Assembly (NCBI RefSeq): GCF_000003815.2
Contig: NC_049982.1
Span: 16,232,621-16,296,620 of the forward strand
Reading direction: 5' to 3'
Length of the DNA: 64,000 nt
From: Branchiostoma floridae
Lineage: Eukaryota; Chordata; Leptocardii; Amphioxiformes; Branchiostomatidae
Each line of letters begins with the position of its first letter. The first letter of the stretch is position 1. This document shows positions 37,901-49,900 of this stretch, piece after piece. Below the pieces are notes generated by a model. It was not told the DNA's origin. It did not search any database and saw nothing but the letters and a program-made list of their open reading frames with translations. The translations under genes and the position numbers were made by a program.

Positions 37901-40900
37901 AAATTTCCCAACTGGTACTACCGTGCGTTTTCCGGTGCGTGGGCTTTAGTCTTGGCACCTCCATGCTTGCTTTTAATGGCTTTTCATGATCAATTGTGCA
38001 GTCCTTGCGGAAAGAAAAATCGGAAGATTTCAGAGGATCATGACTACAACCATAGACAGCACTGATCCAAGACAGACGATTCCCTGTTTTTCCTCGCGTA
38101 GACAGGACGTGCCAGTTACCAGGAAGTTAGTGGAGAAGATTTTGTCCTGTCTGTTATAAAGGTTGTGCCCTGGACGCTGACCAATTAGCAAGAAGTGCGT
38201 AGGAAATCCCTAGTGCTGCTTCAAACTGGTGTCATGAGTCATGGCGGGAAATTACAGGACTCTTATCAGGAGGAAGGGATGTGTCGTTTTACATCAGCTC
38301 AAGGCCATGGAACGCTTTACGAAATTTAGCAAAGTCAAATATTTCTACGTTTAATATGACAAATTTATGCCCATGAAATTAGAAAAAAAAAAAGATTTTT
38401 CAAATTCATGTGACGCTGTTCTACCGCTCTTCTGTCTGTCATTCCCAAGATTAGCGCGTCAGAAGATAGTTATCCAACTGCCTTCGTTGCTTATCTTTAC
38501 TTGATTATGTTAAGGTGGAAGACAGTTCTTATCTGCTTACCATGATGCACCTGTTCTACACATGTTTGTGACGTGACAGGTTTGTGCGTGTCGTTTGTAC
38601 ACCTGTCAATCAGCCGCCATGTTGATCACGGTCAGCCGTAAGGCGTGAGAAATCCCTCCTTCACCCAAACCGCAATGCCTCACGTAGTGTGACAATAACA
38701 CATCGGGGAGAACTTGTTGTCGTCTTTAGCAACTGTTTGAAGATATCAAATGGGTGCAATGTTTGGTTGACCTGTGCCCTGACCGTATACCAGCCATAAG
38801 TGATCATAAGTGCCTACCCAATCAGGAATATTTTCCCTCAGACGTTAGTGAGGCAAGGCGTCATATGGATAGCTAGTATAAGCTATCTATGTTGTATTTT
38901 CCGTTTTGTTCCTTTCCAATAGATGAATGCCCATTTGTAGGCTACGTTGATGGAAATACATTAGTGACATTTCAAGATGTACCAGATCCCAGAAGTATGG
39001 CTGCACCATCCCCAGTCCGGGAATCCCCCACCTAGTAAACTTGCCCGCCTCTGATTGGCGTGTCCATGGTGACGCAGACGACCCCCAGAACTGTACAAAT
39101 AGTGCAATACTGGAATTCATTACTCACAGCGTCGGAGCAAACACACTAGCCATTCCTGAGCATTGGAAGACAAGCCAGCGACAGCAATGGCTATGGAACG
39201 ACATTTACGGGTTCTGTTTCTGTTCTTGGTGGCTCTAGTTCCTTCCACACTAGCCTGGCTGGTAAGTACCAGTAGTTTTCAATGGGTGTAAAATCCACAT
39301 TTTCCGTTGATACGCCAGAGACATATTTGATATGGTCGACATAGAAAACGCAGTCTGGAAAAATGAAAACAATTCAATGTGCCAAACCTGTGTCATTGAA
39401 CCCACCGGTCTTTGTCGTAAGCAACTGACGCACAGATAGTTGTTCCCTGAAGCCTGGACAGGATCCAGCATCTGTACCTGTTTTGTTAGCGAACAATTTC
39501 TAATGGCTGGACCATTAGATAGGCCAATGGAGGTGCTCTTGAAAAGGGGCAGCTGTACTGTTAAGATTACCTGACGTAGCTTCGTCTCAGACATCTCGAC
39601 CATCTTTTGTCGTTTCATGTTCATTTGAAGATCGTGAGAAAGAGGATGTTTCTGACAAAGTATTATACATATAGGATGTTTGAGTTGTGGAAGTGTAAGC
39701 AGGGAGCTCTAAAGACCATTGGAAGCTATTTGGCGTACTTCAGCACCACTTTGTAAAAGATTTTACCGTGCCACATGTCTGACTTTATCCTGGCTTAACT
39801 TCCTTGTCTGGAGAAACACCTAAAAAGGAGACGGGGCCTTGAACCCCCGTGGCTTTGGATGTTCTCTGACGTAACGTTAGTCATTCACCTGACGCAGTTC
39901 GGGACAATCTGGATTTAGTAAGGGTAAGGGCAGTTGATTTTGAAGCAATCTGCCCGTGCTGTAAAAAGAATTTAGATTATGATAAATAAATGCTTGTTTC
40001 GACTCATATGCTGTTGTAAGTGTGGCTGAGGTGGGCTACGGAACATGAACACCTATTTGTTGGATCACCAGTACGAGCCATGTTTGTATTATCTAACCAC
40101 AGGGCACAGTTATAGCATTAGAAACGGTTTGTCCCCAATGCATAGCAGCTGTGTTATGTCTTATACAAGTTTGTACCTAAGTTGTATGCGTCCCGTCTCG
40201 AATCTCGAAATGTTTAGACACCTAAATCCTCTAGTATAACAAATATAAGGGGCCTACTGTGTAAGTGTACCAATAAATTCAGTAGTAGACCGGTCCCTCC
40301 CAAGACGTCCCATTTTAGAAAGGTCAAACTGCTTGGAATGCTTGCTATTCTCTCTGGGTTGCCCTTTCTTTCAATGTTTTGGGAAGCTGTTTCGGCAGGA
40401 CATGTTCGCTTTTCAACAGCTCTTGTAGAGAAACACAGGCCTCATTCTCTCCTAAGTGTTCGGCCCGCACACACCTGGCGCACGGGCCCTGGAGTACAAA
40501 AGGCAGTGGTTCATTGCTGCTATTCCTTTGTCTATGCAATGACAGCAGAGGCACTGCTCCAAGAAAATGCGTCCTCGAAGAGCATAAGTCTTCCTGTTCT
40601 CGCGATAATCGGTGACAAGAGGCGGAAATAACGGTTCAGATATCGTATACAGTCTGAGACACGTATTTTTCCCGCTTTTCGTAGCCTCCACTAGGCCCTC
40701 CTACGGGGGTGCGGGGATCGTAGAATTCGGCAAAAAAATCGGGAAATTGGCCGGGGGAGGGGGAGGTGGAGGGTTAGGGTTACTGCTTGGAGAGTAGGTT
40801 AGGGTGGGAGCCAGTCCACGCTTAGATTTATGTTTTCCCTCCAGACTTCTCGGCAGCAAAACTCCCCTGGCAAATTATTCTCCCTATAATGCCCAGCGTA

Positions 40901-43900
40901 TTGACGTCAGTCTGGTAGAGCAGGCAAAGCAAAAGCATCCAGACTTTCGAGTTTCGTAAGGTTACAAATACTAGTAGTGCTTACCATTTCATTAGTACAA
41001 AATTTGCCTATGGCACGATTGATGGAGAATGTTATCGGTAAGCCTGGGGCAGAATATGTAACGTTATGACCTGCTATGTGATGTTTACATTGGCAATATT
41101 TGACCTTGACCCCTGCGCGTCACTTTGGGGATACACCAGGAGATATAAAACCGGGTAATCAGTGACAGACTGTGACCTTCCTAGAGTTATGGCCCCAAGG
41201 TCAACGAGAAACGTCATGTATATGATGAGTTTCCTACACTCTGGGAAGAGGCGCGGTAAAGAGGGGTATATGGTTTTACCAGATGATTTCCTGTCTGACT
41301 CAACGTCTATGTGAAATATCCGGATCCTTTGAATGAGCGACATATATAACAAACAAATATTTGACGTTCATGCCCTACAATGGCGTTTAATACGAGCCAA
41401 TAGCCAACTGTATGATAAAGCGAAGATGTCTTTGAAGTGTCAGGATGAAGAAGAGAGAGGACTTGTTAGCTAAGTGCTTGGGAGCGGACAACACTGGTGA
41501 TGAATCACTAAGGCCCCCTTTTCACTAGACGGCGATCGTGATGCGCTCTCACTGCGACCTAAATAGGATATGTGTAACCTTAAGTATATCATAGAGCCTG
41601 TAAAAGTGTGGCTGAGAATACAACAAAACACACATAGTGCAAAAAAATCGTTTCTTTTCTATACAATTCGTTGAGCGATCTGTCAAATTTTAGGTCGCAG
41701 AGAGAGCGTGGTGAGAGCGCCGTCCTAGTGGAAATGGGGTATAACCATGCATTGTAGACGTGACCTTCGTTTGACAAGTTCAACATTAACCTGTGTCTAC
41801 TTAGCCTTTATTACGTTAGCCGTGTAGAGGAGGCGGCGGACTTGGAGTGGTTTCACTTAGCGCAGATTTCCTGGTCAACATTAGTGTTGGGTGTAAAGTG
41901 GGAACAGGAAAACAGGTTGTTTTTCTGATATGAAGTTTTTACGGACGAGAATCATATTTTTAAGAATCGAAGAAGTAGTTGACGATATTTTGGGGTCGGA
42001 ATTTAGGGAATTTCTTACACGGAGGCGAGGCCGGACCACCGGCCAACTTGTAAACAGTATTAACCTCGTGTGTTTGAGCTGGGCGACCCGTGTCAGGACT
42101 ACGATCTGTTCTAATAAACAACTGTCGAGCACGTGATCTTTGGAGGGTGACTAAATTGTGGATGATACGGTATAATTTTTTATGTATTAGATAAAGGTAC
42201 GAAGTCAAATGCTCTTAATTAATGTACATTGACGTGATATATTAAGTCCTCAAATGTCAGTTTGTTGCAGTTTCTAACCTCCATTACCGTTATTGTATTC
42301 TGAACCCTATCGTCCGCCCAAATGGTATGGGAGGGGTATTAAATGACCTATGGTTACCTCATTTGCAAAGCAGGGCTCACTGTACCACCATTCGTACACC
42401 GAGCTTGAGCCTGAAATGGCTGATCACATGCATTCTTTTTAAGCTGTGGAGGGGATTCAATTGACTACGTTTTAATGCACCTTACCAACATACATGCTCA
42501 CAACAGTATAGTTTCAAACAGTTGACGGTGACAGAACCAACCTTACCGAGATGCAAAATGAGTGCCTTCTCTACTTGCACTACCGAAGCGTTATATTTCT
42601 TATACCTCTTGAAAGACATATCACTAAATCTGTAGATTTATGTTGTTCGTTGCAGGTAACCCTAAGAGTGGGTGACATCAGACTACGAGGCCTCACCAAA
42701 AGAATACCTCAGGCGGAAGGATATGTGGAGATCAATTACCAGGAAAAGTGGTGGCCGATTTGCGCCGATGGATGGGACTATAACGACGCTAAGGTTGTTT
42801 GCGGTCAACTGGGGTTCAGAGACGCCCTCACCGTGGACCTTCGGAAATACAGGTGCCCCACCTTCTTGTCCGACATACTACATGTGTTGCGTATCCGTAT
42901 AATTTGTTAGGTACCCACGAAGAATGATCAGACCTGAATCAAACGTAAGCGCTACGGAATATTTAAGACTTTTAAGTTCAGTTGGATACGTAGTCAACAG
43001 CACTATTGCCTGCAGCAGCTAAGAACGGAGACCACATATTGGGCTGATTCACTGAACAACCTTTTGACAGATCGGTGTATCACTGGTAGTTAGAAAGGAA
43101 AAGGTGAAGGACTAAACTTGAGTATGAGAACCACATGTAACAAGAAAGATACTTACAGTGTAATAGAGAGCACAAAACGTCAACCAATTAGCGTTAAGAA
43201 AGTGCCATATACATATACATGCCCTCACTGGCAATCATAAATACATGTAGTAAATTAGATTTATGTGGTTGACCTTCCTACAAATGTACGTCTCACGCTT
43301 GTCTTCTACCCATGCTTCCTCTCTGTGATCATCTCCTGATGGTTAGACTAACTTGGCTTGCCTCTCCATTATCAGTCCTAACGGTTAAGGATGTCTGAGA
43401 TTCTAGATTCCATTTGGCTGACCTGATAATTACAACAATAAGACCAATGGCCATACGAACGTTACCTTCTCAGCGGAGATAATAACAGTAGACGCGATCG
43501 CGGTATACGTGACAACAAGCTGGACTGTGTGGCTCAGGGTCAGTCTTACTATCGGTCTCTGGCAGCAGACAAGCCAAACAAATGCGATTTTGTGGCGAAT
43601 TGCCACCGGAAATTGCAACCGTCCCTGTCAGGTATTTCTTGCCGTGTCACTCTCTGTAGCCGCGCCAGATTTAATATTTGTACGAAATAATGACAAATGA
43701 AAAAAAGCCATCTTTCTTTTTTCTTTCACTTTTTGTATTGGACTTTTGGCGAATGAATCGTTACTGTGATGCCTTCAGCAGGGTGACATGGGGAATCAGT
43801 TTGTTATTTCGGACCCATCTTGTAGTTTTCTGTAGTACTGTAGCTTTGATAATGGATGTCGCTTGACCTCGACAGGCTGCTCCCGTAGCACCACAACACA

Positions 43901-46900
43901 CGCGGTAAACACCAGAAAACAATTACAAACATGCGGCCGTACGTTTAGACCTGTGTGTTTGGCCCACCTTAACACACGGATTGCCCGGGCACCCAGGTTC
44001 AGTGCACGCAAGAGTCGCCCATGGAGGGTCACCTGGCCTGGCACCAAACTGTAGACAACATCAGGATTGTTTTCCACCGACACGCGCGTCACGCGACTAG
44101 TGCCACCTCATAAATCTTCAGGGAAACTTAATAGTCAGCCAAAGGTGGACTTACCACCGTCACGGACGGGACCGTACGATGCTCGGTCCTGTTGTGTTCA
44201 CACAGGCGTCCTTGACGCCAGGTGAGCGATGTGACAGTTGCACGAGTCAGTAATGAAGCACAGATGAGCAACGCTGTTTGCTTGCAAAAGTAAATGGCTC
44301 ACGTACCTTAATTTGATGAATTGAGGCTCACACGGAAGTGTTCCCAACTTTCTGCACTTTTCCTTGGACATGGGCCCGAACCAGCGGCGTCCAGTCACCA
44401 AGTAATCTATTAGTAGGTTGGAGCGAGCTTTTGCAGGTATTGCGGGATATCCCAGAGATCGCTTCGAGATAGTTTCAATATCCGATATCGGCAGCTTTCA
44501 TTTCAAGCACTTGTGATTACTGTTTACTTTGGCGCGTTAGATTGCGTACATTGTTCGGTATGTGAAGATGTAAATAAAACTGGAATATGAGCATGGGTTC
44601 TGAGGCCGGGAAATTCTGTTCCGTCAGATTGATTTTGATGTCGGTGGAGACTACTTGAGTGTTTAAGGTATTCAGTCTTTAAGTAAGGAGTTCTGAAGCT
44701 TCAGTCAGGACATAGGCAGGCTCTGCTGCTTATACCCGTCCTTAAGCTGACTTGAGCACAATTCTGTGATCAACGATGTTTGTAACTATCTAAACTCCTG
44801 ACTCGTACACTAGTGGATAACGGGACCTTCAATGGCTGCTTTTGCAAAAAGCTACAAAAGATATTTACCACGTTAGTTTAGAATTGCCAGAGAAAAGGTC
44901 GAATTCCACACAAACCAGAAAATCTTTCAGCTGTACACATTCTTAAGTTGAGATAGCGCTCTATGCTCTAAATTTTTATCGGAAACATAGAACTCTACAT
45001 AGTATGATGAAAGCTGTATTTTTTTCCTCTAGACTTAAGTCTAAGATAGCAAGTGTCAAATCGTAGAGCCCACGTGGTGGCAAAGGCATCGTCTATCATC
45101 GATTTACGTCATATCGAGGTCACAGGTCAGGCAAAACATCCGGCGCGGATCGTCAACAATCAACATTGACGTCACTGGGGGGATCCATTTCAGCCGCTGC
45201 TATTTTTGACAACAGCAGTGAAAAGATTTGGCTCCGCTGGTACATGGTGCTCTAATAATAGTTCATCTTTTTTCATCCCTGTGTCCTGCCCCCCGCCTTG
45301 TTAATACCAACATATATGTTGCCAAAGAACACTGCGTTCGTGCGTCAGAAAACCTTATCCGTACATGATGACACCAGGTGTGGTTACGGCACAACATTCA
45401 AGATTTGGTGGCTCTGTCCTATTTATAGCCACACAGGCTGTTTACAAAATGCTATTTTTGTCGTCCCCGTAACGGTAACTGTTGTTCGTTCCCTCCATGA
45501 CTTTCTTTAAAAAGGGCGGTAAATTAAAGTAACGTCTTAGTGGTGTACTGTACAGTAACATAAATATAATGGGGGTGCAACTATATGCCCCTCATTACTA
45601 CATGTATGTCGATGCTAAATACATGATAACTGCAGAAATAGTACTACTTACATGTCTTCCATGTCCTGATGCTAACCAAGGAGCTTTTATCATAAAAGCT
45701 CATTGTGCTAACGTAATAAAAGATCTGCAATTGTGTGCAATTTTTCAATTTGAATTATTCCTTACAGTAGGTCTTCTATTCGTTGACTTGTTGCCCTCCA
45801 TTAAACGGCCCGAATTCTGCTGTAGATATGAGAGACCACTCCTACACAAGGATGCATGGCTGACACGGGTGGACTGTACGGGGTCGGAGTCCACCCTGAC
45901 GGAGTGCCGACTCGAGAGACTCATCCAGGGGACCGTGTCCCTGCCCTGCCTGTCCAACATGACCGCCGTGGTGAAGTGCGACCTGGGCCCGCGGTACTCA
46001 GGAGTCTCCCCGACAACACATAGGAAGTTATCTGCTATTACCACACAGGTAGGTGTTGTAACGGTCTAGCTCAGCCAACGGCATCGAATGTTTCTGATTT
46101 TAGAGGCAGCATGGAACTGCATACTTGAAACAAGGTGACTGACCCGTAAACGGGCAGCGAAAGTCGTAGTCAAGTGGAAGCCTCCCTAGATGCTATCAAA
46201 GACTTCATCAGACCTGAAAGAAGCGAGAAGAAGTCGAATTCACTTAGTATTAGTAGAATATGATTCTTGGACGGTCCTCTTCTTCGATTAATCTGCAACA
46301 ATGTCTGCCGCAATTGTAACATACATGTAAGAATAATTATTTTATTCACGTATTTATTCTTATATATCAGCCCAAGTTCGTGCGGTTAAAAGGCGGTGCG
46401 AACACGGGAGAGGGACGGGTGGAGATCTACTATAACCGGCAGTGGGGGACTGTGTGTGGCCAGTCGTGGGACCTGAAGCAGGCTAGCGTGGTGTGCAGGG
46501 AGCTCGGCTACGGGTCCGCACGGTCCGCGCCGAAAGGGGCACAGTTCGGACAAGGTAAGCAATTATTCAGGTGTGTTTGCATTGGATATGGTCTGATAAA
46601 GGAACCGTTGTGCAGATTGATAGTTGACAACTTGTTTTCAAGTATCATGTTCCGTTAAACATTCACTTGCGATGTCATTTCATGGGCGACAAGATTGCAA
46701 AAACCCTGGCAGTGATGGCCGAGGGCTCCAGTTTCGGGTGGATGGATACTTGTTTAACTTATGTGTTCAAATCGTTGTTACAAGTACATTTTTTAACAGT
46801 AACATGTTTCCTCTCAACGTTACCTGTATGTCGTCCCCAGGACATGGACCAGTCTGGTTGGACCACGTAGTGTGCACTGGGAACGAGCTGTCGATAGTGG

Positions 46901-49900
46901 ACTGCGCACACTCCAACTTTTCTGCCACGAGTTGCACACATGACCATGATGCATCAGTGCAATGTAATGTTCCGGACTTGAAAGTCAAAGAAAAGGTAAT
47001 TGGTACTTTGCCTAAAGTCTGTTAAAGGCTATTCCTTCTAAGACACAGTTACCCTAAGAGGATTAGTGTGATGCTTTTTGACTCTATTCTCTAACGTATA
47101 CGACAATTTAATGACATTTGACCTTGCTGCTGTAAAGTAACAGTGGGTACGTTCTCCCCACAGATCCGTCTGTCAGGTGGGCGGAACCCGCGGGAGGGCC
47201 GAGTGGAGATACAGAGAGGACGCAAGTGGGGAATCGTCTGCAGCAACAGCTGGACGTACAAGGAGGCCGGGGTGGCCTGTAGACAGCTCGGGATGGGATA
47301 CGCTCTGCACGCCCTCAAGGTACAGCATCCCGCTAGTCCATACATAGCCCTCTGCTCAGTCTCTGCAGTCTTACATTGGACCCCCCAAAACGTCCATTTT
47401 AAATGTCTTGTTTTTTTCCATCCTTTATGTTACAAAGAAAGATAATTTCTTCACTACGGTTCAAAATCGCATTGTGATTCTCATGGTCATGAAAAAGTGT
47501 TTGAAAATCGTCTCGCCCCCACTGTAACTTGCAATGTTTTGTAGATGATATAAAGTGTCACAGTTATGTTGTACATGAGTAATGTTGCAAACGGAAATGA
47601 CGTCCTTGGTTTGCAAGTGATTCTGGGCATTACTCAACAGGTTGGGACAGAAGTAGGGGCCACACGTTCTTGGTTTTGTAATGTCTACAAGGCCGTTCAC
47701 TCTTTTGTTACCGTAGGAGGTTTGGTATTTCGAGGGAGACAAGCTGGACTTTGTCATGGCTGATCTTGAGTGTGACGGGACGGAAGAGGCGCTTCACTTC
47801 TGTCGGTACAAGTCCTGGACCAACAAGGGGTGCAAAAGTCACCAGGTGGCAGGCATCATCTGTACCCAGGGTAGGAAAAGAGAAGCTTTTTTTCATTAAG
47901 GAGAAGACCACGGGGAGGGGCTAGCATGGGATGTATGGCATCATTGCAATGTTGCAGTAACGTCACCGTCAATTTTGAAAGACTTCAATGTGTCCTCACA
48001 AATTTATATTTTATCAATAGAATCAGCACCAAGTAAATTGATTGCTAGAATCTTCTTTTGACCAACCTTGTTGTTGTTTTTCATAAAGATGCTGTTTGTC
48101 CTGTTTAAGGTCGGTTGAATGTTGGATGTATTCCTTCCTCTTCTACAGCGAGATTACCTGACCTGGTCCCAGACGCGTCTCAGGTCCGGCAGTCCATCTA
48201 CCTGGAGGACCGGCCGCTGTACCTGCTGTACTGTGCCGCCGAGGAGAACTGCCTAGCCAGCTCCGCATACCAGGTAACATCAGCGTACACGAAAAGAGCT
48301 TTCAGCAACCAAAACCATTTTCAGTTTATTAGCCAACTGTTTTAGTCCTTCTTATGGAGTTAAAACAAAGGCTACAGATCCGTATGTAGACTAGTCTATC
48401 CCATTGGCCGAAAAGCCCATTAAGTCGGCGCACACAACACAACCATACCAGACAAACTTCTCAAGAAAGCCATATTTCTTCCTCCCCAGATGGAGTGGCC
48501 GTACGGGTCCCGCCGCCTCCTCAGGTTTACCCAGGCCGTGGCCAACTTTGGCAAGGCGGACTTCCGGCCCAACATCGACAGTTCGCAGTGGATCTGGCAT
48601 CAGTGTCACGCGTGAGTAGCAACATGTGGACATTTTGGCATATTGGAGAAGTTCTTATCATCTCGCGAAGATGAAAAATGCCGTAAAATATGCTGATCTA
48701 GAGCAAAGTTTCATAAGGTCATGTTACCTTTTGTCAATGATGTCACTGTCACCTTGTAGATGGAGTTGATCTGCATGACTGTACCATACCTGAACCTGAT
48801 CTGCTGTGCTGATGTAGACATATGAGATAGAGATAACAATTTAATCACACTTTACTTAATTATCAAACCTCTATATCCACAGCCACTACCACAGCATGGA
48901 GATCTTCACACAGTACGACCTTCTGTCAGAGAACGGGACCAAGGTGGCTGAGGGGCACAAAGCCAGTTTCTGTTTGGAAGACTCTCACTGCTATGATGGG
49001 TACGTACGAGAAACTCCTGTCGTTCAGGGATAGTTTGTCACCTTCTGCCAGCATTTGGTGTTAAAGACTGACGGACAGGCCAAAATAGAATTAGAATAGC
49101 ATCTGTTAACCACTTTCCTTCAAAACATGCACACACTCGCAAGGACGTGCATCGTTGGTATACAAAACATTCAAAATTTGGAATGCAATGGCGAAGATCA
49201 CCTTATTTTGGCTTTGGGCTGTACAAGCTTCGTGGTAATCCATTGTCCATCGGTTTGCGAATTTTCAATCATCACCTCTGTACCAATTCAGCCATACCAC
49301 ATTCACAAGTCAATGCTATCCTTTGTATTTCCTATCGATAGGGTTGTCATATTACTGCCCTGTTCACCATTTTTGTTGCCAACCGTTTGTTATGTCAACT
49401 TAACGCGTCCTCTTCTCCCTCAGGTATGAGCCAAAGTATGACTGTAATGTGGGTGAACAGGGAATTTCCATGGGGTGCGACGACACTTACAAGCACAGCC
49501 TGGATTGCCAGTGGATTGACATCACGGGTGTTCCATCAGGGACCTACACCCTGGAGGTAAGTGTGAACAGTAGACAGAATGTGAAGGAAAAGCCTAACTG
49601 ACGGTTGAAACGATTTTTCTCTATTCCAACTAAGCACTACGACTGCCGTGTATGGTGGATAGGGAGTCATACTGTCTTGTTGTTTCTAAAACAAAGTCGT
49701 ATGCCCAAGAAAAAAATATGGGTGAGTTCAGCCCATAAACCATGTCTTTCTGTTTCCTCCAGGTCATTATTAACCCGTTGCGGGCAGTGGCAGAGATGGA
49801 CTTTGAAAACAACAGAATCTCATGTAAACTTAACTACAATGGGTATCAAGTCGTCGCCAACGAATGCCATTTAGGTAAGACGTTTTTTTTCACGTACGAG

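Noticed and set aside
37657-37911. Minus-strand TGDNPGP resembling the NPGP end of 2A-like peptides in some retrotransposons
   Set aside because: The residues before NPGP do not fit the D-V/I-E-x-NPGP motif and no reverse transcriptase or endonuclease sequence follows.
40740-40800. gggttagggttac and G-rich tract, possible interstitial telomere repeat
   Set aside because: Only about two TTAGGG-like units are present in a general G-rich stretch.
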